Below, in pieces: positions 35,426 through 44,043 of a stretch of DNA of 64,000 bases (positions within the stretch are counted from its first letter, which is position 1; every line of letters starts with the position of its first letter). This stretch comes from Pseudonocardia sediminis (GTDB lineage Bacteria; Actinomycetota; Actinomycetes; Mycobacteriales; Pseudonocardiaceae), in NCBI RefSeq assembly GCF_004217185.1, contig NZ_SHKL01000001.1, forward strand, positions 5,950,001-6,014,000, read 5' to 3'. The position numbers and the translations under genes are program-made. The notes below the pieces were generated by a model. It was not told where the DNA came from. It saw only the letters and a list, made by a program, of their open reading frames with translations, and ran no database searches.

Positions 35426-36088
35426 TCACCGGGGGTGACGGATTCCCGGATGATCGGCCGGCAGCGCCGTACGCAGCAACGGCCACGAGACGAGCACGCT
35501 CAACGCCACCAGACCGGGGCTCACGACGGCCCGCGCGATGCCGAGCCAGACCACCTGGTCGGCCGCGTAGAGGGGCAGGAAGACCGCGAGCCGGACGGCG
35601 TACTGCGCCACCCACGCCCAGCTGGCCCGCTGGTAGCCGCGCACCAGGTCGGGGTCGCCGCGCCAGCGCGTGCGCTGCCCCAGCAACCCGCCGACGACCA
35701 GGCCCAGCAGTGGCCACCGGATCACGATCGACACGGCCCAGACCAGGGCACTCGCCATGTTCGACACGATCTGGAGCAGGAAGAAGTCCTCCGCCCGGCC
35801 CGTGTAGAGCGCGACCGCGGCGGCCGCCGCCACGCCCAGAAGCCCCAGCAGGACGGCCCGCGGACGGTCCCCGCGGGCGAGCCGGATCCCGGCGACGACG
35901 GCCGCCGCGAGGACGGCGGCACCGGCGGCCCAGCGGATGGACGAGCCCACGCCCGCGGCGTCGGTCGAGAGCCACACGACGACGAAGGCGACGACCGGGA
36001 CCGCCGCGTCCACCGCGCCCGACCGGCCGCCCAGGATCTCCGCCAGCCCCGGTTCGGACGAGGTGGCGGGCTCACGGTCGGAGGTCAC
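35426..36088 (-). CDS. DUF3159 membrane protein
   Basis: 220 residues with about six membrane helices. The family hallmarks GLAEILGGRSGAVDAAVPVV near the start, IRWPLLGLVVGGLLGQRTRW in the middle and YQRASWAWVAQYAVRLAVFL are clear. DUF3159 proteins are common in actinobacteria, often beside Trk potassium genes; function unknown. The GTG at 36088 is chosen because the conserved domain starts 14 residues later; upstream codons look non-coding. Confidence 0.88.
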   Translation of the reverse strand: MTSDREPATSSEPGLAEILGGRSGAVDAAVPVVAFVVVWLSTDAAGVGSSIRWAAGAAVLAAAVVAGIRLARGDRPRAVLLGLLGVAAAAAVALYTGRAEDFFLLQIVSNMASALVWAVSIVIRWPLLGLVVGGLLGQRTRWRGDPDLVRGYQRASWAWVAQYAVRLAVFLPLYAADQVVWLGIARAVVSPGLVALSVLVSWPLLRTALPADHPGIRHPR

Positions 36089-36251
36089 CCACCAAGGGTG
36101 CCCTATCCTCCGCGGTCCGCACGCCTCCCCCTGGCCCGACGGCCCCGATGGGGTGATCCTGGGGGTACCGGCGGGTAACACGCCGGTGAAGCGGAGCGAA
36201 CGACCGTCAGGCGGCCAGGGGACCGCCGACGGACGTGGGGAGGCGGTAGCC

Positions 36252-37010
36252 GTGCACCACCGGAGCTACATCGCGATCGGCGACAGTTTCACCGAGGGTC
36301 TCGACGACTTCACCGACGACGGCCGCCCGCGCGGCTGGGCGGACCGGGTCGCCGAGCAGCTCGCCCAGCGCCATCCCGGGTTCACCTACGCCAACCTCGC
36401 CGTGCGCGGGAAGGTCCTCGACCAGATCGTCGCCGACCAGGTGCCGGTGGCCGAGCGGGTCCGCCCGGACCTGATCACGTTCTGCGCCGGCGGCAACGAC
36501 GTCATCGGCTTCTCCTGCGACACCGACGACCTGGCCGCCCGTTTCGACGCCGCGCTCGGGCGCCTGGTCGCCACCGGCGCCGACGTCCTGATCTTCACGG
36601 GCTTCGACCTGGGCCGGATGCACCCGTTCATCCGCCGCCTGCGCGGCCGGATCGCCTGCTTCAACGAGCTGATGCGGGCGAGCGCCGAGCGGCACGGCTG
36701 CCGGGTCGTGGACCTGTGGGCGATGGACGCCCTCGCCGACCCGCGGGCCTGGGCGAGCGACCGCCTGCACCTGCTCCCGGACGCCCACGAGCGGGTCGCG
36801 CTGCGCGTGCTCGAGGCCCTGGGCGAGCCGGTGGACGCGGACTGGCGCACCCCGTGGCCGGACGGCGAGCCCGCCCCGTGGGTGGCGCGGCAGCGCGAGG
36901 ACCTGCGCTGGTTCCGCCACCACGTGATGCCCTACGTCGGCAAGCGCCTGCGCGGCGAGCAGGTCTGGGACGACCACCGCCCGAAGCGCCCGGAGCTCTC
37001 ACCGTTCTGA
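36252..37010 (+). CDS. SGNH/GDSL-family hydrolase
   Basis: 252 residues. Block I IAIGDSFTEGLDD with the nucleophile Ser, block III GGNDVIGF with the oxyanion Asn, and the C-terminal DRLHLLPDAHERVA with catalytic Asp and His. No signal peptide, so a cytoplasmic esterase or lipase; substrate unknown. GGAGG lies nine bases before GTG 36252. A 25-bp hairpin follows and separates it from the ectoine operon. Confidence 0.92.
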   Translation: MHHRSYIAIGDSFTEGLDDFTDDGRPRGWADRVAEQLAQRHPGFTYANLAVRGKVLDQIVADQVPVAERVRPDLITFCAGGNDVIGFSCDTDDLAARFDAALGRLVATGADVLIFTGFDLGRMHPFIRRLRGRIACFNELMRASAERHGCRVVDLWAMDALADPRAWASDRLHLLPDAHERVALRVLEALGEPVDADWRTPWPDGEPAPWVARQREDLRWFRHHVMPYVGKRLRGEQVWDDHRPKRPELSPF

Positions 37011-37028
37011 CGCCGGGAGACCCGCACA

Positions 37029-37079
37029 CACGACGAGGGCGCCCCCACTCCGGTCCGGAGTGGGGGCGCCCTCGTCGTG
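37029..37079. terminator. Bidirectional terminator between the SGNH hydrolase and ectC
   Basis: A perfect 25-bp inverted repeat, outer bases CACGACGAGGGC, with a single-base loop. It lies between the two convergent stops. Confidence 0.85.
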
Positions 37080-37089
37080 GGAGAGAGAC

Positions 37090-37485
37090 TCAGCCCTCGG
37101 TGATCAGCGGGTACACGCCGTTCTCGTCGTGCACCTCCCGGCCGGTCACCGGCGGGTTGAACACGCAAACCGTCTTGATGTCGGTCTTCGGACGCACCTG
37201 GTGCTTCTCGTTGCCGCTCAGCACGTAGATCGAGCCGGGCGCCAGCTGGTAGGTGACGTCGTTGTCCTTGTCGTAGAGCTCGCCCTCACCCTCGGTGATG
37301 AAGACGGCCTCGATGTGGTTCGCGTACCAGAAGTCGTTCACCGTGCCGGCCTTGAGCACGGTCTCGTGCACGGAGAAGCCGACGCCGTCCTTGGCCAGGA
37401 CGATGCGCTTGCTCCGCCAGTTCTTGTTCTCTGCCTCGACGTCCCGATCTGTGTCGGTGATCTCGTCAAGCGTGCGGACGATCAT
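37090..37485 (-). CDS. ectC: L-ectoine synthase EctC
   Basis: 131 residues, cupin. MIVRTLDEITDTDRDVEAEN at the start, EAVFITEGEGELYDKDND and YVLSGNEKHQVRPKTD with metal ligands, and CVFNPPVTGREVHDENGVYP at the end. EctC closes the ring of N-gamma-acetyldiaminobutyrate to ectoine. Seven bases follow the ectB stop; last gene of ectA-ectB-ectC. No hydroxylase ectD follows. Confidence 0.97.
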   Translation of the reverse strand: MIVRTLDEITDTDRDVEAENKNWRSKRIVLAKDGVGFSVHETVLKAGTVNDFWYANHIEAVFITEGEGELYDKDNDVTYQLAPGSIYVLSGNEKHQVRPKTDIKTVCVFNPPVTGREVHDENGVYPLITEG

Positions 37486-37492
37486 GTGGTGC

Positions 37493-38746
37493 TCAGCTCC
37501 CGGTTGCTGCTCGGACGGACTCGGCGATGATCGCGAGACCCTCGTCGAGCTCGTCGTCGGTCGTGGTCAGGGGGCACAGGACCTTCAGGACCTCATCGGA
37601 GGGTCCCGCGGTCTCCAGCAGCAGCCTGCGCTGGAAGGCCTCCCCCGCCACCTTGTCACCGAGCTCGGCGTTCTCGAACTGGAGGCCCCGGGCGAGCCCG
37701 CGGCCCTTCGCGAACATCTCGGTGCTCGGGGTGTCGTGGGCGATCTTGTTGAACGCCTCCTCGACGCGCTCGCCCTTGGCGATCGTCGACTTCTCGAGCG
37801 CGTCGTCGCTCCAGTATTCGTTGATCGCCGCGGCGGCGGTGACGAACGCGGGGTTGTTGCCGCGGAACGTCCCGTTGTGCTCGCCCGGGCCCCAGATGTC
37901 GTGCTCGGGCTTGATCAGCACCAGCGCCATCGGCAGGCCGTAGCCGGAGATGGACTTGGAGATGCAGACGATGTCGGGCTTGATGCCGGCGATCTCGAAC
38001 GAGAAGAACGGGCCGGTCCGGCCGATCCCCATCTGGACGTCGTCGACGATCAGCAGGAGGCCCTTGCGCTTGCACAGGTCGTCGAGACCCTGAAGCCACT
38101 CGATGCGGGCCGGGTTCAGCCCGCCCTCGCCCTGCACCGTCTCCACGATGACCGCGGCCGGGTCGTTCAGGCCGGAGCCGGAGTCACCGAGCAGCTTCTC
38201 GAACCACATGAAGTCCGGCATCTTGCCGTCGAAGTAGTTGTCGTAGGGCATCGGCGTGGCGTGCACCAGCGGGATGCCGGCCCCGGTGCGCTTCATCGAG
38301 TTGCCGGTGACCGACAGCGCGCCCAGCGTCATACCATGGAACGCGTTCGTGAAGTTGATCATGGCTTCCTTGCCACTGATCTTGCGCGCCAGCTTCAGCG
38401 CGGACTCCACGGCGTTCGCGCCGGTCGGGCCGGGGAACTGGACCTTGTACTCGAGCCCGCGCGGAGCCAGGATCTTGTCCTGGAACGTGTGCAGGAACTC
38501 GCCCTTGGCCACCGTGTACATGTCCAGGCCGTGCGTGATGCCGTCGCGGGCCATGTAGTCCAGCAGCGGCTTCTTCAGCGCCTCCGGGTTGTGCCCGTAG
38601 TTCAGCGCACCGGCACCGCCGAAGAAGTCGAGGTAGACGTTTCCGTCGACGTCGGTGAGCCGGCTGCCCTTGGCCGTGTCGAACACGACCGGCCAGTTCC
38701 GGCAGTAGCTGCGAACCTCGGACTCGAGATCCTCGAAAACGGTCAT
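37493..38746 (-). CDS. ectB: Diaminobutyrate-2-oxoglutarate transaminase EctB
   Basis: 417 residues, class III PLP aminotransferase. FESEVRSYCR-like DLESEVRSYCRNWPVVFD at the start, FPGPTGANAVESALKLARK, the Asp of IVDDVQMGIGRTG and PLP lysine in CISKSISGYGLP. EctB converts aspartate semialdehyde to 2,4-diaminobutyrate. Its ATG overlaps the ectA stop by four bases (coupled translation). Confidence 0.97.
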   Translation of the reverse strand: MTVFEDLESEVRSYCRNWPVVFDTAKGSRLTDVDGNVYLDFFGGAGALNYGHNPEALKKPLLDYMARDGITHGLDMYTVAKGEFLHTFQDKILAPRGLEYKVQFPGPTGANAVESALKLARKISGKEAMINFTNAFHGMTLGALSVTGNSMKRTGAGIPLVHATPMPYDNYFDGKMPDFMWFEKLLGDSGSGLNDPAAVIVETVQGEGGLNPARIEWLQGLDDLCKRKGLLLIVDDVQMGIGRTGPFFSFEIAGIKPDIVCISKSISGYGLPMALVLIKPEHDIWGPGEHNGTFRGNNPAFVTAAAAINEYWSDDALEKSTIAKGERVEEAFNKIAHDTPSTEMFAKGRGLARGLQFENAELGDKVAGEAFQRRLLLETAGPSDEVLKVLCPLTTTDDELDEGLAIIAESVRAATGS

Positions 38747-39291
38747 GATGTCGTCTCACCCTTGGTCGTCGGGCCGATGCGGTACAGGTCCTCGGGTTCG
38801 TGACCGTCCCCGAGCAGTTCTCGTCCGAACAGATCGCTGCGCTCGATCGGCACGTCGTGTCGTTTCGCGAACGAGGTGAACAGCCGGATCGACGAGTCGT
38901 TGTCCGGCGTGATCGTGGTCTCCATCCGGTCGACGCCGGGAGCACCGTCGTAGACGGCGTCCAGCATCCGGCCGGCGAGACCCTCGCCCTGGGCGCTGGC
39001 GTCCACGCACACCTGCCAGACGACGACGGTCGTCGGCGCCTCCGGCCGCATGTATCCGGTGACGTAGCCGACGGCCCGGTCGCCGCGCACGGCGACGACC
39101 GAGGTCGCGGCGAAGTCCCGGCACCACAGCACGTAGGCGTAGCGGGAGTTGGCGTCCAGCACCTGCGACTCGACGGCGAGTCGCCACATGCCCACACCGT
39201 CGGCCGGCTCCGGAACGCGGATCTCGATGTCGGATACGGCGTCCGGGGAGCGCGCAGGCGCTCCTGTCTCGGCCTCTTCGGGTGCGATCAT
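38743..39291 (-). CDS. ectA: Diaminobutyrate acetyltransferase EctA
   Basis: 182 residues, GNAT fold. LDANSRYAYVLWCRDFAATS and VVWQVCVDASAQGEGLAGRM (acetyl-CoA binding) are diagnostic. EctA acetylates diaminobutyrate. ATG 39291 is chosen: the first 35 residues are poorly conserved in the family, the ribosome site is weak, and an in-frame ATG at 39348 is possible. First gene of the operon, so the stretch upstream must carry the osmotic promoter. Confidence 0.94.
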   Translation of the reverse strand: MIAPEEAETGAPARSPDAVSDIEIRVPEPADGVGMWRLAVESQVLDANSRYAYVLWCRDFAATSVVAVRGDRAVGYVTGYMRPEAPTTVVVWQVCVDASAQGEGLAGRMLDAVYDGAPGVDRMETTITPDNDSSIRLFTSFAKRHDVPIERSDLFGRELLGDGHEPEDLYRIGPTTKGETTS

Positions 39292-39723
39292 GTCGAGAAA
39301 AGTTAACAGCGTCCTACGCCGGATGCAGCCGCTGAGGGGGTCGTTCATGCGTCCGACGTGCGTGTTCTGTGACCGGGAGCACGCTCGGACGGCCCACCGG
39401 GACCGGCTTTTCTCCGGACCCCGGGCGGGGTGAACCCCCTGCTGGCCACCCGGGCCGGAGGGTCGGCGGGCCGACACCGCGTGATCGCGGACCCGGGGGG
39501 CGCGGCGCGACCGGGCGCACATTCGTGGCCCTCACCACTCTGCGCGACGACGATCTTCGCGGGTTCGGCCGTTCGTGCGGATGCACTTGCATCTGCACGC
39601 AGGCGGGTTCACCATGGACTTTCACACCCGCCGTCCGGAGGTGCTCGCCGTGCTCGTTCCGCTTGATCCATCGGATCACGGCTCGCACGCCTGTAGCCCG
39701 GGAACCGATCGAGGGATGCTCCG
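39292..39723. other. Intergenic region upstream of ectA
   Basis: 432 bases between divergent genes. Close to ectA it contains GTTAACTTTTC on the minus strand, an AT-rich block suited to a promoter. I see no gene, strong palindrome or RNA element in the rest. Confidence 0.35.
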
Positions 39724-40035
39724 GTGAACCGCAGAGCCCCGGTCGTGGCCGACGTCGAGTGTGACCAGAACGCCCTCGTCACCTGCGCCCGTGACGGCAT
39801 GAACCACGTCGTCGCGCACGTCGTGCTGGCCGACTCGCTCGCCGCCGGCACGGGGCAGTGCACGGCCGTCTGCGGCCACGTGGTGCTGCCCGCGTCGTTG
39901 TCCAGCCCGCCCGGTTCCCGCTGCCTGCTGTGCGCGGAGGCCACCGGCGTCGGCGTCGAGACGCGTCGTGAGCCCCGTCGCCGCTGGGGCGTCTCGCGGA
40001 CGCTCCCGGGCCGCACGCTCCGCGCGTCCTACTGA
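39724..40035 (+). CDS. Small protein with Cys/His-rich zinc-binding motif
   Basis: 103 residues. A mixed hydrophobic first half (MNHVVAHVVLADSLAA) is followed by GQCTAVCGHVVLPASL and SRCLLCAEAT. The pattern C-x3-CGH with a later C-x2-C suggests a zinc ribbon, and this 'CGHxVLPASL' layout recurs in small actinobacterial proteins of unknown role. The tail is basic (RREPRRRWGVSR), so nucleic-acid contact is possible. GTG start at 39724, modest ribosome site. Confidence 0.6.
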   Translation: MNRRAPVVADVECDQNALVTCARDGMNHVVAHVVLADSLAAGTGQCTAVCGHVVLPASLSSPPGSRCLLCAEATGVGVETRREPRRRWGVSRTLPGRTLRASY

Positions 40036-40042
40036 CCCCGGC

Positions 40043-40555
40043 TCACGACCCGGCGACCCGCTCCAGGATCGCCCGGCAGAGCACGTCGGCGTCGACGCCG
40101 AGCCCGCGTACCGGGACCACCACCGGGCTGCCGAACCGCTCCAGCGACGACTGACGGGTCCGTCGCAGCAACGTCCCCGAGTCGCGGACCAGGGCGTCGG
40201 GATCGGTGACCTCGACGACGACGAGGCTGCTCTTCTCGTCGAACGGCTCGACGCGGGCGCCGGTGACCCGGTCCCAGCCCAGCCGCCCCATCCCGGCCGG
40301 CGAGGCATGGTCGACGATCCCGGCGTCGTCGACGACCACCCGCGGCCGGCCCCGCACCAGCTGCGCGAGTTGGTAGACCGCCACGGGCGCGAAGAACAGG
40401 ATCGCCAGCACCCCGACCGGCAGCGCGAGCAGCGGCCCGGTGGTGAGCGCGATCCCGGCCACCAGGAACAGCACCGCGACCAGGAGCGTCAGGACCTGGC
40501 GGAGCAGGGGCGGGCGCGCGTCGACGGCGGTGGCGGGTCCGGGCTGCTCGGTCAC
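40043..40555 (-). CDS. STM3941/PH-like small membrane protein
   Basis: 170 residues. A proline-rich start, two adjacent membrane helices (VLTLLVAVLFLVAGIALTTG and LLALPVGVLAILFFAPVAVY), then a soluble beta-rich domain with PRVVVDDAGIVDHASPAGMG and RLGWDRVTGARVE, which fits bacterial PH-like proteins of the STM3941 group. GTG 40555 is chosen; no strong ribosome site. Convergent with the preceding gene, seven bases apart. Confidence 0.7.
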   Translation of the reverse strand: MTEQPGPATAVDARPPLLRQVLTLLVAVLFLVAGIALTTGPLLALPVGVLAILFFAPVAVYQLAQLVRGRPRVVVDDAGIVDHASPAGMGRLGWDRVTGARVEPFDEKSSLVVVEVTDPDALVRDSGTLLRRTRQSSLERFGSPVVVPVRGLGVDADVLCRAILERVAGS

Positions 40556-40577
40556 GCCCGGAGGGTAGCCCGGCCCC

Positions 40578-40970
40578 CTAGATGCGGACGAAGGTCGCGA
40601 CACCCTGCAGCTCGGTGATCGTGCTGCGCTCGAGCTGGCCGTGGTCCGCGGCCGGGGCGATCGAGGCGAGGTGCACCGTCGTGATGCCGATCGTCTGTAT
40701 TCGGACCCGCTCGCCGGGGCGCACGCGCACGCGCGGCACGAGCACGGTCAGCGTGGTGCGGCCGCGGTCCGGGGCCTCCTGCAGCGTCACCGAGACCGAG
40801 CTCCCGACGATGCCCTGCTCGTCGACGACCTCGTCCGCGGTGAACGTCCGCGCGGGAGCCGCACCCCGGTAGCCGAGCTGCACCTCACCGGCCGGCCCGG
40901 GCGAGACCGTGATCTCCAGCCCGTCCCCCGACACCGTGTAGTGGTTGGCGTCCGCCAGTCCCTCGTCCAC
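40578..40970 (-). CDS. Hypothetical protein, 130 residues, beta-rich
   Basis: No signal peptide or membrane helix. Alternating hydrophobic pattern (GLEITVSPGPAGEVQLGYRG, TTLTVLVPRVRVRPGERVRI) implies a small all-beta fold; the C-terminal STITELQGVATFVRI is a second such region. No family recognised. It lies 22 bases before the PH-like gene in the same direction and may be co-transcribed. Confidence 0.55.
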   Translation of the reverse strand: MDEGLADANHYTVSGDGLEITVSPGPAGEVQLGYRGAAPARTFTADEVVDEQGIVGSSVSVTLQEAPDRGRTTLTVLVPRVRVRPGERVRIQTIGITTVHLASIAPAADHGQLERSTITELQGVATFVRI

Positions 40971-41051
40971 CCTGCCACCAGCCCTTCCGGTTCCCCCCGA
41001 CGTGGATCGGTGCCGGACTCGCGGATCGGAGCGGAGGCGTTACACGCCCGG

Positions 41052-41798
41052 TCACCGTCCCCCGGTGACGTCCAGGACCGCTCCGGTCACGTAGCTCGCC
41101 TCGTCGCCGAGCAGCCACGCGATCGCGCCGGCGACCTCGTCCGGACGCCCGGCGCGGCCCATCGGTATGCCGGGCGCCATCCGCTCCACCCGGCCGGGCT
41201 CCCCCGCGGTCGCGTGGAAGTCGGTGTCGATCAGCCCGGGCCGGACGGCGTTCACCCGGATCCCGTCGGCGACGACCTCCTTGGCCAGACCCACCACGAG
41301 CGCCTCGACGCCGGCCTTGGCCGCGGCGTAGTCGTTCCACTCGTCCGGCGAGCCGAGGACGGCGGCCCGCGACGTCACGTGCACCAGGGCCCCACCGGCG
41401 CCGCCGTGCCGGGGTGCCATCCGCAGCACCGCCTCCCGCGAGCACAGCAGGGCAGCCCGCAGGTTCAGTGAGAGGACCTCGTCGATCCGCGCGGCGGTCA
41501 TGTCCTCCAGGCGCTGCCGCGACGGCGCGCCGCCGGCGTTGGCCACCACCCCGGTCACCGGGCCGAGCTCGGCCACGGCGGTGTCGAACAGCCTCACCAC
41601 GTCGGCCTCGACGGCCAGGTCCGCGGCCACCGCGACGGCCCGGACCCCGGACGCGCGACAGTCGGCCGTCACCGCGTCGGCCGAGACGCCGTCTGCGCGG
41701 TAGCCGATGACGACGTCGTGTCCGCGCTCCGCGAGCAGCCGTGCCGTCGCGGCTCCGACGCCGCGACTGCCGCCGGTCACCAGCACCGTTCCCGTCAT
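41052..41798 (-). CDS. Short-chain dehydrogenase/reductase
   Basis: 248 residues, classical SDR. Cofactor site LVTGGSRGVGAATARLLAER, NAG motif VANAGGAPSRQ, catalytic Ser in VHVTSRAAVLG and Tyr-Lys in DYAAAKAGVEAL, C-terminal SYVTGAVLDVTGGR. The residue after strand two (GYRADG) suggests NADP(H). FabG-like by shape; substrate unknown. Confidence 0.9.
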   Translation of the reverse strand: MTGTVLVTGGSRGVGAATARLLAERGHDVVIGYRADGVSADAVTADCRASGVRAVAVAADLAVEADVVRLFDTAVAELGPVTGVVANAGGAPSRQRLEDMTAARIDEVLSLNLRAALLCSREAVLRMAPRHGGAGGALVHVTSRAAVLGSPDEWNDYAAAKAGVEALVVGLAKEVVADGIRVNAVRPGLIDTDFHATAGEPGRVERMAPGIPMGRAGRPDEVAGAIAWLLGDEASYVTGAVLDVTGGR

Positions 41799-41880
41799 CG
41801 GGGCACCGTACGACGCCCGGAGACGGATCGAGCCGGGAGAGCGATGCTCCCCCGGCTCGGGTCGTTCGTGTCCGCCCGGC

Positions 41881-42021
41881 TCAGGCGGTGGTCGGGGAGG
41901 CCACGGCGTGGGCGTTCCCGGTCCGGCGGGCCCAGTTCTTCTGGGCGTAGGCCGCCAGTCCGGCCGCGATCCCCACGCCTGTACCGGCCCCGACGATCAG
42001 TGTTGCGAGCAGCACAGACAT
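41881..42021 (-). CDS. Small membrane peptide, 46 residues
   Basis: ATG at 42021 is preceded by GGAGGAGG at ideal spacing, the strongest ribosome site in the region. The product has one membrane helix (SVLLATLIVGAGTGVGIAAG) followed by AAYAQKNWARRTGNAH and a short tail. Hydrophobic N-terminus, basic after the helix. No family recognised. It lies upstream of the SDR and downstream of tatA on the same strand. Confidence 0.68.
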   Translation of the reverse strand: MSVLLATLIVGAGTGVGIAAGLAAYAQKNWARRTGNAHAVASPTTA

Positions 42022-42207
42022 GGTCTACCTCCTCCGATGAGCAACGGTCACCCGTTGCGCTGTGCGATGCGGTGTTGCATCCACCTAGAAAATCGCACAC
42101 CTGAGGGGAGACGTTCCACCTGTCGATCACTCGCTCTCCGTGAGCCGTCCCACATCACGATCATGAGGTATCCGCAGGTGAAGACGGCTTTTCGGACGAT
42201 CGGGGAG

Positions 42208-42450
42208 TCAGGCGGCGTCGTTGCGCACTGCGCCGCGCTGTTCCACCGGAGTGGACTGCTCCACGGGCGCGGGCGCGGCGACGGCCGGCTTGGCGGCCTC
42301 CTCGTCCTCCTTGAGCCCACGCATCTCGCCCTTCAGGACGCGCGTGGACTGGCCGACGGAGCGGGCCAGGTCGGGCAGCTTCTTGGCGCCGAACAGCAGC
42401 AGCAGCACGGCCAGCACGATCAACCAGTGGGTGGGGCTCATCGCTCCCAT
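42208..42450 (-). CDS. tatA: Twin-arginine translocase subunit TatA
   Basis: 80 residues. MSPTHWLIVLAVLLLLFGAK gives the short N-terminal helix, followed by FGAKKLPDLARSVGQSTRVL with the TatA hinge and amphipathic helix, then an acidic tail. TatA forms the pore for folded proteins with RR signal peptides. GAGGAGATC before ATG 42450 favours the first start (MGAMSPTH). No tatC is nearby. The gene just upstream encodes a likely Tat substrate. Confidence 0.93.
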   Translation of the reverse strand: MGAMSPTHWLIVLAVLLLLFGAKKLPDLARSVGQSTRVLKGEMRGLKEDEEAAKPAVAAPAPVEQSTPVEQRGAVRNDAA

Positions 42451-42563
42451 GTGGATCTCCTCGGGTCGAGGTGCCCCGGGTCGGTCCCGGGGGTCGTGAG
42501 GTCAGGGTCCCATCCGGCGCGGGCTGGTGTGGACACCGGCCCGCGCCGGACGTGAGGTGGGAC

Positions 42564-43532
42564 TCAGCCGTTGGCGTCGGAGGTGTTGACCTCGCCGTTC
42601 ACGCCCGCCGGGAAGAAGCCGCCCTTCGTGACCTGCGCCGGGTTCAGGTACGCGATGTTCAGCACCTGACCGGGGGTACGCGAGAACGCGATCGAGTTCG
42701 CGTCGGCCGGCACGATGTTCGCGTCGCCGTCGGAGTCGGTGATGCCCTGGTCCAGGTCGTCCGGGCCGTCGAGCGAGTCACGCGCGTCGGAGATCTTGTT
42801 CGCGATGTCCGCGGCGCCGCCGGCGAGCAGCAGGGTGCGCACGAGACCGGCGTGGTAGGCCTCGACGGCCAGGATGCCGGCCGCGGCCTCCAGGAACGTC
42901 TTGTTCGCGATCAGCGGCGAGGCGCCCTTGTAGGCGGTGACCCCGACGTCCTCGAAGATGAAGGCGCCCAGCAGGAAGCTGGTCTCGTCCTTGAACGGGT
43001 CGAAGGTCTCGCCCTGCTTGATCACACCGGCCGCGGTGGCGGCGGCGGTGAACGCGTCCTGCAGGTCGATGGCCGGGCGGGCGACCTTGGCGTCACCCAG
43101 GGCCTTGCGCAGGAAGTCGACGTGGGCGTTCTCGTCGCCCGCGATCTCGGCGGCGTACTGCTTGCCCAGCTTGGTCTCGAAGTTGACCTTGTAGCCGCCG
43201 GTCACCTCGCCGAGGGTGCCCGCACCGTCGATCTGGTTGTCCTTGAGGCCCTCGCCGGTCAGCGCGCGGAGGTAGAACTCGGCCTCGAGGTACTCGAGGT
43301 TCAGCGCGAAGTTGAGGACGGCGGCGTCGGACGGTCCGCCGGCCTCGCTGCCGCCCTTGCCGTGGTCGCCCTCGTCACCGGCGAGCGCGATCCCGCCGCC
43401 GAGGACGCCCAGGCCGGCCACACCGACACCGGTCAGACCGGCCGCCCGGAGGAAGCGGCGGCGGTCCATCGGGTTCTCCGAGCTGCGGTCGATCGCATCC
43501 CGGATGAACGTCTCGTTGAATCCTTCGAACAC
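42564..43532 (-). CDS. Ferritin-like, desiccation-related (PCC13-62 type) Tat-exported protein
   Basis: 322 residues. A Tat signal near residues 25-60 (DRRRFLRAAGLTGVGVAGLG, cleavage after GGGIALAG) is followed by a ferritin-like four-helix domain: VLNFALNLEYLEAEFYLRAL, GDENAHVDFLRKALGD and GILAVEAYHAGLVRTLLLAG, whose Glu and His residues would bind a di-metal site. This pattern matches plant desiccation-related PCC13-62 relatives. GGAGACATAC precedes GTG 43532. It sits 113 bases upstream of tatA and 3 kb from ectABC, so a stress-protection role is plausible. Confidence 0.86.
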   Translation of the reverse strand: MFEGFNETFIRDAIDRSSENPMDRRRFLRAAGLTGVGVAGLGVLGGGIALAGDEGDHGKGGSEAGGPSDAAVLNFALNLEYLEAEFYLRALTGEGLKDNQIDGAGTLGEVTGGYKVNFETKLGKQYAAEIAGDENAHVDFLRKALGDAKVARPAIDLQDAFTAAATAAGVIKQGETFDPFKDETSFLLGAFIFEDVGVTAYKGASPLIANKTFLEAAAGILAVEAYHAGLVRTLLLAGGAADIANKISDARDSLDGPDDLDQGITDSDGDANIVPADANSIAFSRTPGQVLNIAYLNPAQVTKGGFFPAGVNGEVNTSDANG

Positions 43533-44043
43533 GTATGTCTCCAGTGTCTCGTCGCATGCCCGTGCCGTCACCCCGGGCTCGCCCCGGGGCGGGGGAAACG
43601 TCGGCGGACGTGCCCCAACGGACGCCCGCAAGCGCGAGCCCCCCGTTACCGAGCCCAACGACACGCCACCGACAACGATGTCACCCGATCGTGTGAAAAC
43701 CGCATTCCTGAATTCTTCGATGCACGATTGTGCGGAGCAACGAGAATGCTCCCCGGACAGACGATCCGTGACACCGTTCCCATTTCTCGGGCCCGGTGGC
43801 CCCGGCGGTACGGACAGGTCGGCGACGCCGGGGCACGGCCGTCCCCTCCACCCGGGCAGCCGGGCAGGCCTCCGGGCCGGACCCCGGACGGAACGACGGC
43901 CACCCGCCGTGAGCTGCGGCATCGACGCTCTCGCCGATCACCGCGAGGGACCGGCCGCCCGGACAGACGCTGGCACGCATGGACATCCGCGACGCCGTAC
44001 GGCTTGAATGACGCAGCGACGACGCCGACCGGAGAGGAGCGCG
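43533..44043. other. Intergenic region between ferritin-like and oxygenase genes
   Basis: 511 bases between divergent genes. It contains an AT-richer segment at 43690-43750 (CATTCCTGAATTCTTCGATG) likely to hold promoters. No gene, operator or RNA element is convincing. Confidence 0.35.
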
